Origin: Lachnospiraceae bacterium | Lineage (GTDB): Bacteria > Bacillota > Clostridia > Lachnospirales > Lachnospiraceae | Assembly: GCA_902363835.1 (NCBI GenBank) | Contig: CABJBM010000049.1 | Span: 1 to 20,579, forward strand | Direction: 5' to 3' | DNA length: 20,579 nt | Shown here: piece after piece, positions 6,982-13,911 of the stretch | How positions within the stretch are numbered: the stretch's first letter is position 1 | Layout: each line of letters opens with the position of its first letter | Translations under genes and position numbers: made by a program | Notes under the pieces: generated by a model | What the model was told of the DNA's origin: nothing | Seen by the model: the letters and a program-made list of their open reading frames with translations, nothing else | Database searches by the model: none

Positions 6982-7598
6982 ATAAAATATTCAATGGTAT
7001 CTGCCGGTTTCTTCTGCGTCACGCTGTTAAAAATGATGACAGCCTCTCTTGTTTCCTTGGGACCAAGGGCATAAGTACCTTTTCCAACATCATTAAACAT
7101 TTCCCATGGCACGCACCGATTCCTGTTGTAAGGCATATCTGTAATCAGCTCTAATCCTTTTTGCTTAAAAGGCTTCTTTCTGAAATAAGGATCAAACAAA
7201 TAAATGTTCTTATGGTCAGCCCCTGTCAGCAATACATAGTGCCAGCAGCCATACATCACCCGCGCCACCACTACTCCTCCCTGCTGCAGGCCATACATAA
7301 CCTTGCTGTTTTCCCCCATATACACTTCATCCCCAGTCAGATAATCGCTTTGAACAGGGAATTTTTTCATTTTACCGAATTGGTTGATCCAGTTGCTGAA
7401 AAACATCATGGCCATACGGGAGGTTCCATTTTTCCCAAATTCTCCCTTAGCATTATAGGAATCAAGACAAAAAAGCATAATATGTTTGATGATATCCGGC
7501 GGAACCTGTTCCCGGGTAAAGAGATAACTCATTGCATTCAGTAATGTGGTCGGACCGCAATCGTATTCCGTAACCTGATAATTTAGAGGATTTTTCAT
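6978..7598 (-). CDS. Peptidase C39-like (papain-fold) protein, cytoplasmic
   Basis: 206 residues. The N-terminal motif YDCGPTTLLNAM puts a candidate catalytic cysteine at position 14. CWHYVLLTG supplies the histidine (H120), and YLFDPY supplies the aspartate (D136) in the order Cys-His-Asp of the C39 double-glycine leader peptidases and related papain-like folds. There is no signal peptide, no membrane segment and no ABC domain, so it is a stand-alone soluble protein. No bacteriocin precursor with a GG leader is visible nearby, so a maturation role is unsupported. The ATG follows AAGGAAG. It has a long (about 200-base) upstream region with a promoter and terminator-like hairpin (7702-7830). 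Its 3' end overlaps the -35 of the aspS leader promoter. The true substrate is unknown. Confidence 0.75.
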   Translation of the reverse strand: MKNPLNYQVTEYDCGPTTLLNAMSYLFTREQVPPDIIKHIMLFCLDSYNAKGEFGKNGTSRMAMMFFSNWINQFGKMKKFPVQSDYLTGDEVYMGENSKVMYGLQQGGVVVARVMYGCWHYVLLTGADHKNIYLFDPYFRKKPFKQKGLELITDMPYNRNRCVPWEMFNDVGKGTYALGPKETREAVIIFNSVTQKKPADTIEYFI

Positions 7599-7664
7599 AT
7601 TGGGTTCACTTCCTTATTCTTGAGCCTATTAGGGAATTGTCTTTAAGAGAATGCTTTATATGGT

Positions 7665-7678
7665 TGGAAAGTTTTCCA
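7665..7678. promoter_or_regulatory. Operator-like inverted repeat before the C39-like gene
   Basis: TGGAAA-GT-TTTCCA is a perfect 6+2+6 inverted repeat 67 bases before the start codon at 7598, close to a TATAAA-like hexamer on the minus strand (ATATAAAG). It could be a repressor site. No regulator is known. Confidence 0.3.
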
Positions 7679-7701
7679 TACATTTCGATCCGGGGATATA
7701 T

Positions 7702-7734
7702 TTAAAAAAGAGGATATTTTATTAATGGCCTCTT
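7702..7734 (-). terminator. Short terminator hairpin upstream of the C39-like gene
   Basis: AAGAGG (7734-7729, minus) pairs with CCTCTT (7713-7708) around a 15-base AT-rich loop and runs into TTTTTT (7709-7704). It is not at the end of any visible gene. It ends a possible short RNA, or attenuates transcription into the gene at 7598. Confidence 0.5.
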
Positions 7735-7795
7735 ATTCATGCAGGAACCAAATGACTTTCCTTCATTACCCACATTTCATATTTCTTTCTTATAA
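7704..7795 (-). ncRNA. Candidate small RNA or leader transcript (about 92 bases)
   Basis: It is bounded by a good promoter (7802-7830) and a terminator hairpin (7702-7734), with no sizeable ORF inside. One nine-codon frame (MKESHLVPA) is present but its ribosome site is poor. It may be an independent small RNA or the attenuated leader of the C39-like gene. No known RNA family is recognised. Confidence 0.35.
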
Positions 7796-7801
7796 GCATT
7801 A

Positions 7802-7830
7802 TTTGTATCATTTTAGCACACTGTTGTCAA
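7802..7830 (-). promoter_or_regulatory. Promoter: TTGACA, 17 bases, TACAAA with extended -10
   Basis: A perfect -35 (7830-7825), a 17-base spacer ending in TGA, and TACAAA (7807-7802). It points toward the terminator at 7702-7734 and the C39-like gene. Confidence 0.6.
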
Positions 7831-8125
7831 TATATTTGCATCCATATTATTCTCTGCGATCCTATTGTTTGTATTTTATGCCCGTCGTGTTACATAAGGA
7901 ATGTTATGGTTTCAAAACTCTTATGGCAGCGGACGTCCGTCTTTTTATTCGTTTATTCCAGGTCTTATTATTTCCCGGGAAACAATAAAACAAAATGGAC
8001 ACTTATAACATTGTGCCACAAAATTTAACCGTTATGACATAAATCTATGGTATTATATGATTTAGCAAAAAGTGGGTTCCCTATCTTTTTGAAAATGCAT
8101 TTAGGGCTGGACGTATCTTGAACAT
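7831..8125. other. Gene-free AT-rich stretch with two palindromes
   Basis: No convincing gene is seen on either strand between the C39-like gene and the HIT pseudogene. Two perfect palindromes stand out: CGGACGTCCG (7930-7939) and TTTCCCGGGAAA (7971-7982), the latter extending with one mismatch into TTATTTCCC/GGGAAACAA. They could be dimeric repressor sites or chance. Confidence 0.5.
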
Positions 8126-8584
8126 TTATTCTAAGATCTCCAGCTGCTCCCTTAGTTTTTTCTTTAACTCCTCCAACTCTTCTGAAGACGGTCTGTTTTC
8201 ATCATCATACATAATTTCTGCCGGTACCCACCATACAGGTCCTTTCCCATTCATTCCGTATACTCCCATATCGCCTTTAACCCTTGGAAAGAGATGCCAA
8301 TGAAGGTGTGTATCTCCATTTCCTAAAAGTTCATAATTGATTTTTTCTGCATGGAAAGCCTTTGATACTGCTTCTGCTACCATAGTCATTTCCTGTAAAT
8401 ATTTATTTTAAAACTCATTATTTAAATTAAATAATTCTGTCTCATGAACCTTACAGAGAAATAATGTATACCCTTTAAATAACTGATAATCCCCAATCAC
8501 TACATATCCCGTTTCTAATTCTTTTACATAACAGGGATTTTTATTGTTTTTTATCATTTTAATCCTATGGCATATCAGGCACAT
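8126..8584 (-). pseudogene. HIT-family (histidine triad) gene broken by one in-frame stop
   Basis: Read from ATG 8584 (MCLICHRIKMIKNNKNPCYV...), one continuous frame gives a complete HIT protein of about 152 codons, except that codon 59 is TAA (8410-8408). Before it stands ...HETELFNLNNEF, after it NKYLQEMTMVAEAV and the triad THLHWHLFPR (H93, H95, H97 in full numbering), then GPVWWVPAEIMYDDENRP. HIT proteins are nucleotide hydrolases or transferases acting on AMP-linked substrates. The frame and length are otherwise intact and one base change from AAA or GAA would make the stop, so the break is recent, or the base is a sequencing error. The 3' part alone (from ATG 8389, 87 codons) keeps the triad but lacks the first strand and has a poor ribosome site. 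GGTGA precedes the original start, and a TATAAT lies at 8614-8619. Confidence 0.85.
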
Positions 8585-8695
8585 ATTTATTCACCGGTCC
8601 TTTCATTTATTTTATTATAACTCATCTATTAATCTGTCATAATTGCTTTTATAAACCTTATCTCCCGTGATTCTCCCCTTCCATATCATGAATAG

Positions 8696-8815
8696 GAAAT
8701 CCTTGCTATTGCAAATTGCTATGACATAGATTTAGAAAAAGTTATTCCCCAAAAAGAGTCCATCAACAATCAAAAATATAATACGGGAATTGTATTCGAC
8801 CCAACAAAATAAGCC
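8696..8815 (+). pseudogene. Possible C-terminal remnant of a MazG-like pyrophosphohydrolase gene
   Basis: A plus-strand frame of 39 codons, opening right after a TAG and closing with TAA (8813-8815), reads EILAIANCYDIDLEKVIPQK and then INNQKYNTGIVFDPTK. The pattern (I/L-A-x3-x-IDLEK...K...N..KY) resembles the C-terminal helices of MazG-like nucleotide pyrophosphohydrolases. There is no start codon and no ribosome site, and it is the only coding-like plus-strand piece in a minus-strand neighbourhood. It therefore looks like debris of a lost gene. The rest of 8585-9054 holds a terminator (8894-8928) and no other recognisable feature. Confidence 0.35.
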
Positions 8816-8893
8816 TTGACTTTTGCGATTCTTCCAATAAAAATGGCATGGGTAAAAGGATTATATCACAGCATTGGTATCTTGATCTTAAAT

Positions 8894-8928
8894 TATTAAA
8901 AACCCCTCAGGAAAAGTCCTGAGAGGTT
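8894..8928 (-). terminator. Intrinsic terminator downstream of the AlkZ-related gene
   Basis: AACCTCTCAGGA (8928-8917) pairs with TCCTGAGGGGTT (8912-8901), 11 of 12 positions, loop CTTT. On the minus strand it is followed by TTTTTAATAATTT. It lies about 125 bases after the stop of the gene at 9055-9762. Confidence 0.75.
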
Positions 8929-9054
8929 CCGAATAATTTTGAATTGTAATAACCATACTGAATTGTCCGCCTTATCTTTTGGAGAATATCAGATCCCCTC
9001 CATATCAGAGAGGCGCTTGGGTTTACATCTTATGCAAAAAAACTCCTGAATGTA

Positions 9055-9762
9055 TTATCCCTTGATGAACTTCATAACCTTTTTAGGATCTGCCTCCTGG
9101 TTTAGTGTATAAATTTGCTTCGTGATTCTCTCAATGGCCTCGGCCTGATCCATATTGGAAGATTCTTTGAAAACTCCCTCTCCCCAATACCTTTCAGTGG
9201 TGCAAAATACCGTGGAAGACCAGCCGTATTCCTCACCTTTACTGGAAATCTTTTGCTGCCTGCCGCACATAGTCAGAAACATTTTCATCTGGAGTTCAAC
9301 CAAAGCCCTGTCAAATTGACTTTTCTCTTCTTTTCCAAAACCGGCCAGCTGCTTTATCGCATGAAGAGGCAGTATTCCATGTTCGGCAACAACGCTGTAT
9401 ATTCGTTTGGCATAATTGCTGATCAATCCTTCTTCATAAGCTTCTTCAAAAAGTATGCCATTACGCCGGGCTGCAAGAAAATAAGGAATCCATTCTTTCG
9501 TAATATAGCCGCTTTTCTTGAAAAAAAGTTTTGCATAGGCAATATCATCTCTTTCATCTAACACCCGCATGCGCCATTCCCATGGATCAGTTTCAGAGTC
9601 TCCTGTATGCCAACGCACCGGGGTATCATAGGGTGGCTGTTCATCCCAATTCCAGGTGATTAAAGAAAAAACACCCTCACTGTTTCCGCCTCCCATTGAA
9701 AAACCCGCTTCCAGCAGTGTGGTTATAAAATCATCGTAATTTTTTATAGCCTTCTGATTCAT
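9055..9762 (-). CDS. AlkZ-related protein (winged-helix family related to DNA glycosylase AlkZ)
   Basis: About 235 residues, soluble. Segments such as GFSMGGGNSEGVFSL, DTPVRWHTGDSETDPWEWRM, LPLHAIKQLAGFGKEEKSQF and ALVELQMKMFLTMCGRQQK match what I recall of the clostridial 'AlkZ-related protein' family. AlkZ itself is a winged-helix DNA glycosylase that unhooks interstrand crosslinks. Its catalytic QxQ/QxD motif is not obvious here, and many short relatives have no proven activity. I start at ATG 9762 because GGGG lies 8 bases before it; a GTG three codons upstream overlaps that ribosome site. It is probably a single-gene transcript, with an extended -10 (TGATAAAAT, 9792-9784) and a terminator at 8894-8928. 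Family naming is from memory and should be treated as moderate. Confidence 0.65.
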   Translation of the reverse strand: MNQKAIKNYDDFITTLLEAGFSMGGGNSEGVFSLITWNWDEQPPYDTPVRWHTGDSETDPWEWRMRVLDERDDIAYAKLFFKKSGYITKEWIPYFLAARRNGILFEEAYEEGLISNYAKRIYSVVAEHGILPLHAIKQLAGFGKEEKSQFDRALVELQMKMFLTMCGRQQKISSKGEEYGWSSTVFCTTERYWGEGVFKESSNMDQAEAIERITKQIYTLNQEADPKKVMKFIKG

Positions 9763-9783
9763 CTCTGCCACCCCTTTTTTACC

Positions 9784-9792
9784 ATTTTATCA
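9784..9792 (-). promoter_or_regulatory. Extended -10 promoter element (TGATAAAAT)
   Basis: An extended -10 lies 22 bases before the ATG at 9762. No good -35 is visible, as is usual for TGn-type promoters. Confidence 0.4.
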
Positions 9793-9822
9793 TAAGCAAC
9801 TGGACAACGGTATGTCTTATTT

Positions 9823-9842
9823 AAAAATTAATTCGGTTAATT
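9823..9842 (-). terminator. Weak AU-rich terminator after kbl
   Basis: AATTAA (9842-9837) and TTAATT (9831-9826) pair around CCGAA and run into TTT. The stem is short and has no GC pairs, so it is likely inefficient. Confidence 0.35.
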
Positions 9843-9854
9843 ATTGCCGGTTTC

Positions 9855-11036
9855 TCAAATCCCCATCTCTTCCTTTACGCGTTTAAAGCATTCTACTGCA
9901 AAATCCAGATCCTCTCTGGTATGGGCGGCAGATATCTGGGTACGAATTCTGGCCTTTCCTTTTGGCACCACCGGAAAACAGAAACCAATGACGTATACGC
10001 CACGTTCCAGCATCCTTGCCGCAAATTCCACGGCTGTCTTTGCATCATACAGCATGATCGCCACAATGGGATGATCACTCTCTATAATATCAAATCCCAC
10101 CTCTTTTATCTTCTCCCTGAAATAACGGGTATTTTCATGAACCCGGTCCCTGTACTCTGTGCTCCGCTCCAGAATTTCAAAGGTCTTTATGGCCCCGCCG
10201 GCGATTGCAGGAGCTACGGTATTGGAAAACAGATACGGTCTGCTCTTCTGGCGGAGCAAATCCACGATTTCCTGCCTGGCGCTGGTATAACCGCCGCTGG
10301 CTCCACCAAGGGCCTTGCCCAGTGTACCTGTGATGATATCCACCCGGCCCATGACGCCGCAGTGCTCTGGTGTGCCTTTACCAAGCCTTCCCATGAATCC
10401 TACTGCATGGCTGTCATCCACCATCACCAGAGCATCGTACTTATCAGCCAGATTGCAGACTGCCTCCAAATCAGCCACAATGCCATCCATGGAAAATACA
10501 CCATCAGTGGCAATCAGGCGTATCCTGGCATCCTGGGAATCCTTTAAGCACTGTTCTAACTCTTCCATATTATTATTGGCATAACGAAAGCGCCTTGCCT
10601 TGCATAAACGCACGCCGTCGATGATGCTGGCATGATTTAACGCATCGCTGATCACCGCATCTTCCTCCGTCAGCAACGTCTCAAACAAACCTCCGTTGGC
10701 ATCAAAGCAGGAGGAATACAAAATCGTGTCATCCATACCCAGAAAGGAAGAGATTTTCGCTTCCAGTTCTTTGTGTATGCCCTGGGTTCCGCAGATAAAA
10801 CGCACGGAAGACAAGCCATATCCCCATGTATCATAAGTGGCTTTGGCCGCCTCTATAATCTCCTGGTTGTCAGACAGTCCAAGATAATTGTTGGCACACA
10901 TATTAATCACATTTTCTGTCTTCGTAGTATTGATTCTGCTCCTCTGGGGAGTTGTGATAATTCTCTCCTCCTTGAAAGTGCCGTCTCCTTTGGCCTGCTC
11001 TACCGCTTCTTTAAAATAGTTTAAGGCTTTTTTCAT
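9855..11036 (-). CDS. kbl: Glycine C-acetyltransferase (2-amino-3-ketobutyrate CoA ligase)
   Basis: 393 residues, a PLP enzyme of the alpha-oxoamine synthase family. It cleaves 2-amino-3-ketobutyrate with CoA to glycine and acetyl-CoA, the second step of threonine breakdown. Seen: NNYLGLSD near the N-terminus, [11 protein letters not shown] (D207, H210) for cofactor contact, and [10 protein letters not shown] with the Schiff-base lysine K241, followed by the typical [12 protein letters not shown]. Length matches E. coli Kbl (398). It lies 81 bases after tdh on the same strand, and the two consecutive enzymes of one pathway make an operon very likely. GGGAGAG precedes the ATG. Relatives such as serine palmitoyltransferase or 8-amino-7-oxononanoate synthase share the fold, but the tdh neighbour settles the function. 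Confidence 0.95.
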   Translation of the reverse strand: MKKALNYFKEAVEQAKGDGTFKEERIITTPQRSRINTTKTENVINMCANNYLGLSDNQEIIEAAKATYDTWGYGLSSVRFICGTQGIHKELEAKISSFLGMDDTILYSSCFDANGGLFETLLTEEDAVISDALNHASIIDGVRLCKARRFRYANNNMEELEQCLKDSQDARIRLIATDGVFSMDGIVADLEAVCNLADKYDALVMVDDSHAVGFMGRLGKGTPEHCGVMGRVDIITGTLGKALGGASGGYTSARQEIVDLLRQKSRPYLFSNTVAPAIAGGAIKTFEILERSTEYRDRVHENTRYFREKIKEVGFDIIESDHPIVAIMLYDAKTAVEFAARMLERGVYVIGFCFPVVPKGKARIRTQISAAHTREDLDFAVECFKRVKEEMGI

Positions 11037-11117
11037 AATATTACTTCTCTCCCATCATTTATTTACCACGTCTGATTGAATAACCTGCCTTTGCTAATTC
11101 GTTTTTCCAGTCCCCTT

Positions 11118-12164
11118 TCAGACCTTCGTCCAGTCCAGAACCACCTTTCCGCACTGTCCGCTGTTCATCACATCAAAGCCCTTTTGGAACTCCCGGAAAT
11201 CAAATTTGTGGGTAATGACTTTTTCAATCTCAAGACCACTGTCCAGCATTGCCATCATCTTGTACCAGGTTTCAAACATTTCTCTTCCATAAATTCCTTT
11301 TAACTGCAGACAATTAACCACAATCTTATTCCATGGCACCAAGGTATCGCTTCCCTGAAGCCCCAGCACCGCAATCTTGCCGCCGTTGTACATATGGTCA
11401 ATCATCGAGGTAAACGCCTGGCCGTTGCCAGACATCTCAAGTCCCACATCAAAGCCTTCTTCAATATGAAGCTCCCGCATTTTATCATCTAAACTCTCCC
11501 TGGCTACATTGACAGTATGAGCGCCGCAGATTTCCCGGACCAGATTCAGCCGGTAATCATTGACATCGGTGATCACCACATGTTTGGCTCCCACGTGGCG
11601 GCAGATCGCCGCAGCCATGATGCCGATAGGGCCGGCTCCTGTAATCAGCACATCCTCTCCCACCATATCAAAGGACAAAGCAGTATGTACCGCATTGCCC
11701 AGAGGATCAAAGGAGGAACATAATTCCTCGGGAATTCCTGGCTCACAAATGATGACATTGGTCTGCGGAATCACCAGATACTGTGCAAATGCTCCGTCAC
11801 GGTTTACCCCTACACCCACGGTATCCTTGCAGAGATGGCGTTTTCCTGCTTTACAGTTACGGCAGTGTCCGCATACAATATGGCCCTCTCCGGATACGAT
11901 ATCACCGATTTTAAATCCCTTTACATGGCTGCCCATCTCCACGATTTCGCCTACAAATTCGTGTCCAATGGTCATCGGCGGTTTTATCGTCTCCTGAGAC
12001 CACTTATCCCAGTTATGGATATGTAAATCCGTACCACAGATTGATGTGTAGTGAATCTTGATCTTCACATCATTTTCCCCCGTTACAGGAATGGGAACCT
12101 CTCTAAGCGCCAGCCCCCTAGCCGCCTGTTCCTTTACAATTGCATGCATCATTCCTTCTTTCAT
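11118..12164 (-). CDS. tdh: L-threonine 3-dehydrogenase
   Basis: 348 residues, a zinc-dependent medium-chain dehydrogenase. It oxidises L-threonine with NAD+ to 2-amino-3-ketobutyrate, which Kbl (next gene) then cleaves. Seen: [15 protein letters not shown] with catalytic zinc ligand C43, GHE (H68, E69), the structural zinc cysteines C98, C101, C104 and C112 in [15 protein letters not shown], the NAD Rossmann loop [11 protein letters not shown], and [11 protein letters not shown] near the end. Similarity to E. coli Tdh is high along the whole length. Start: GGTGGGG lies 5 bases before the ATG at 12164. An in-frame ATG six codons upstream has no ribosome site and would place this one inside the gene. 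A promoter (12264-12292) and a leader hairpin precede it. Confidence 0.95.
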   Translation of the reverse strand: MKEGMMHAIVKEQAARGLALREVPIPVTGENDVKIKIHYTSICGTDLHIHNWDKWSQETIKPPMTIGHEFVGEIVEMGSHVKGFKIGDIVSGEGHIVCGHCRNCKAGKRHLCKDTVGVGVNRDGAFAQYLVIPQTNVIICEPGIPEELCSSFDPLGNAVHTALSFDMVGEDVLITGAGPIGIMAAAICRHVGAKHVVITDVNDYRLNLVREICGAHTVNVARESLDDKMRELHIEEGFDVGLEMSGNGQAFTSMIDHMYNGGKIAVLGLQGSDTLVPWNKIVVNCLQLKGIYGREMFETWYKMMAMLDSGLEIEKVITHKFDFREFQKGFDVMNSGQCGKVVLDWTKV

Positions 12165-12208
12165 TGTAACCCCACCTTTCATTTTGATTTATTTGACTTT
12201 GTGAGACG

Positions 12209-12237
12209 GAAAGTGTCTTTTATACACGAACACTTTC
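12209..12237 (-). other. Hairpin in the tdh leader
   Basis: GAAAGTGT (12237-12230) pairs perfectly with ACACTTTC (12216-12209) over 8 bases with a 13-base loop. It sits in the roughly 93-base leader between the promoter and the tdh start. No T-run follows, so it is not a terminator. It may stabilise the RNA or be a binding site. Confidence 0.5.
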
Positions 12238-12263
12238 TCGCTTATTGTCTCCCCTTCAAGGAC

Positions 12264-12292
12264 ATAATAACATGAATTAAGGTAGATTTCAA
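12264..12292 (-). promoter_or_regulatory. Promoter of the tdh-kbl operon
   Basis: TTGAAA (12292-12287), 17 bases, TATTAT (12269-12264). Five of six -35 bases and five of six -10 bases match consensus. Confidence 0.65.
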
Positions 12293-12830
12293 TCCCTTTT
12301 CTTATGATTTCCGTCAGAAAATCTAACATAAAACAACAAAAAATTATAACAATAAAACAGGGACTGGCCACTGCCGTTTCAACTGATTTATTGCTCAGCG
12401 CTTGGCCCTTTCTGACTTGCATCATATATCCTTACCAGTATGGCTCCTGCTGTGTTTTACTTTTGATTTTTGCTGAACAGGTATTGGTTTTAAACTGTAT
12501 TGTTATTGATAGGGATAGGGATAAGGCAAACGCCATTTTAGATGATATGGTAAAAGACATAAAGAGTATTGGATGGAATTAAAATAGAAGAGTTTGAGAG
12601 ATAGGGTGGTTTTTGCTATGTATAGCTACCTACAAAACGTAAAAACGAATGTAAGTAATGCCAAAAGGTTATCATAATCAACATCTTCATACAATCTACG
12701 TTTTTGCTATTTCAATTTTTGCGTCTGTCTCAAATACCATTTTCGATTGTCAGTTATATGTTCGTTACTTGTCAGTTACGCATGGGTTTTCATAACCTTT
12801 TAAGCTTTTCCGTAATTACTTTAAATATAA
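12293..12830. other. Gene-free region between tdh promoter and rpsI terminator
   Basis: No convincing gene. A plus-strand frame (12304-12582, 92 codons) has no ribosome site. Its last third (CIVIDRDRDKANAILDDMVK...) looks somewhat protein-like and could be the tail of a lost gene, but I cannot identify it. A 10-base direct repeat TTGTCAGTTA occurs at 12747-12756 and 12769-12778, 22 bases apart. TTTTTGCTAT recurs at 12611-12620 and 12701-12710. Confidence 0.4.
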
Positions 12831-12865
12831 AAAACCCTTGAAAATACTGGATTTTCAAGGGTTTT
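12831..12865 (-). terminator. Terminator of the rplM-rpsI operon (bidirectional shape)
   Basis: A 15-base perfect stem (AAAACCCTTGAAAAT with ATTTTCAAGGGTTTT), loop CCAGT, running into TTTTTTA on the minus strand, 26 bases after the rpsI stop. Confidence 0.95.
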
Positions 12866-12890
12866 GATAATTTTCTTATAATATCTCTTA

Positions 12891-13283
12891 TTATCTCTTT
12901 GAGAACTGCGGAGCACGACGAGCTGACTTTAAGCCGTACTTCTTTCTTTCTTTCATTCTTGGATCTCTTGTTAAGAAACCTGCTTTTTTAAGAATCGGAC
13001 GATAATCTCCATCTGCCTGAAGCAATGCTCTTGAGATGCCGTGTCTGATTGCACCTGCCTGTCCGGTGAATCCACCGCCGTGAACGTTTACAAGAACGTC
13101 AAACTTATCAACTGTCTCTGTAGCAACCAACGGCTGACGTACAACAAGCTTTAATGTTTCAAGACCTAAATACTGGTCAATATCTCTTTTATTGATGGTG
13201 ATCTTACCTGTGCCTGGTACTAAATATACTCTAGCGATAGATTTTTTTCTTCTACCTGTTCCATAAAATTTTGCATTAGCCAT
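12891..13283 (-). CDS. rpsI: 30S ribosomal protein S9 (uS9)
   Basis: 130 residues, the normal bacterial length. S9 sits in the head of the small subunit, and its C-terminal tail reaches the P-site tRNA. Seen: [55 protein letters not shown] and the characteristic basic end RRAPQFSKR, whose terminal Lys-Arg contacts tRNA. GGAGG precedes the ATG. It follows rplM after 28 bases, the conserved bacterial L13-S9 pair, and is closed by a strong terminator. Confidence 0.98.
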   Translation of the reverse strand: MANAKFYGTGRRKKSIARVYLVPGTGKITINKRDIDQYLGLETLKLVVRQPLVATETVDKFDVLVNVHGGGFTGQAGAIRHGISRALLQADGDYRPILKKAGFLTRDPRMKERKKYGLKSARRAPQFSKR

Positions 13284-13311
13284 GATAACTTCCTCCTTTC
13301 AGCGCCTCTGA

Positions 13312-13746
13312 TTAAAATTTGAATTCTAAAACTTCTGGTTTCTGGGCAGCATTGTCATGTTCTGCACCTGCGTATACGTGAAGTTTTGTTATCATGCTTC
13401 TACCTAAAGGTCCCTTTGGAAGCATACCTTTAACAGCCAGTTCAATGACTCTTTCAGGCTTCTTAGCCATCATTTCTCTTAAAGTGGTTTCTTTCATACC
13501 ACCTACATAGTCAGAGTGGTTGTAGTAGATCTTCTGATCTAATTTTTTACCGGTTACGGTAATCTTATTTGCGTTTACAACGATCACATAATCGCCGCAA
13601 TCCATGTGCGGTGTGTAGATCGGTTTGTTCTTACCTCTTAATACCTTAGCTACTTCTGAAGCCAAACGTCCTAATGTATATCCTGTAGCGTCAACTACGT
13701 ACCATTTTCTTTCAATTGTTGCTGGACTAGCCATAAAAGTCTTCAT
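13312..13746 (-). CDS. rplM: 50S ribosomal protein L13 (uL13)
   Basis: 144 residues, an early-assembly protein of the large subunit. Seen: [20 protein letters not shown] at the N-terminus, [15 protein letters not shown], the [15 protein letters not shown] core, and [10 protein letters not shown] near the C-terminus, all standard L13 motifs. AGGAGG stands 7 bases before the ATG at 13746. First gene of rplM-rpsI, with its own consensus promoter (13851-13879) and a folded leader (13782-13848) that probably mediates autoregulation, as known for L13 leaders in Firmicutes. Read-through from truA is also possible, since no terminator separates them. Confidence 0.98.
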   Translation of the reverse strand: MKTFMASPATIERKWYVVDATGYTLGRLASEVAKVLRGKNKPIYTPHMDCGDYVIVVNANKITVTGKKLDQKIYYNHSDYVGGMKETTLREMMAKKPERVIELAVKGMLPKGPLGRSMITKLHVYAGAEHDNAAQKPEVLEFKF

Positions 13747-13781
13747 TGGACAACCTCCTGTAAATTATGGTGTTTATAAGC

Positions 13782-13848
13782 ATAACTATATTGCAAAATG
13801 CTCACTCCGGGGCTTTGGCTGAACATTTTCGTCTAACGTCACAGTTAT
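13782..13848 (-). promoter_or_regulatory. Ribosomal protein L13 leader-like RNA structure
   Basis: Between promoter and rplM, an outer stem ATAACT (13848-13843) with AGTTAT (13787-13782) and an inner stem AAAATG (13829-13824) with CATTTT (13800-13795) enclose a GC-rich apical part. Position, size and layered shape fit the L13 leader family of Firmicutes (Rfam L13_leader), in which L13 is thought to bind its own mRNA. A covariance-model match was not run. Confidence 0.6.
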
Positions 13849-13850
13849 AC

Positions 13851-13879
13851 ATTATATTACATTCAGCGGGATGTGTCAA
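13851..13879 (-). promoter_or_regulatory. Consensus promoter of rplM-rpsI
   Basis: TTGACA (13879-13874), exactly 17 bases, TATAAT (13856-13851): a perfect sigma-A consensus, as expected for a ribosomal protein operon. RNA would start near 13845, just before the leader structure. Confidence 0.85.
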
Positions 13880-13911
13880 CCTCTTTTCCCATAAAATCAA
13901 GGTTTTTCGGC

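Noticed and set aside
6978..7598. Bacteriocin-processing system around the C39-like protein
   Set aside because: No ABC transporter fusion, no double-glycine precursor and no immunity gene nearby; only the protease fold is supported.
7725..7988. 87-codon plus-strand gene
   Set aside because: It runs over the promoter and terminator elements upstream of the C39-like gene. No ribosome site; composition resembles AT-rich noncoding DNA.
12209..12237. Terminator/attenuator in the tdh leader
   Set aside because: The hairpin is good but no T run follows, and no competing pairing or leader ORF with Thr or Gly codons was found.
12189..12425. 78-codon minus-strand gene upstream of tdh
   Set aside because: It covers the tdh promoter and leader hairpin, has no ribosome site and no family features.
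12304..12582. 92-codon plus-strand gene
   Set aside because: No ribosome site, an implausible low-complexity start, and it overlaps the tdh promoter region. Only its last third looks protein-like.
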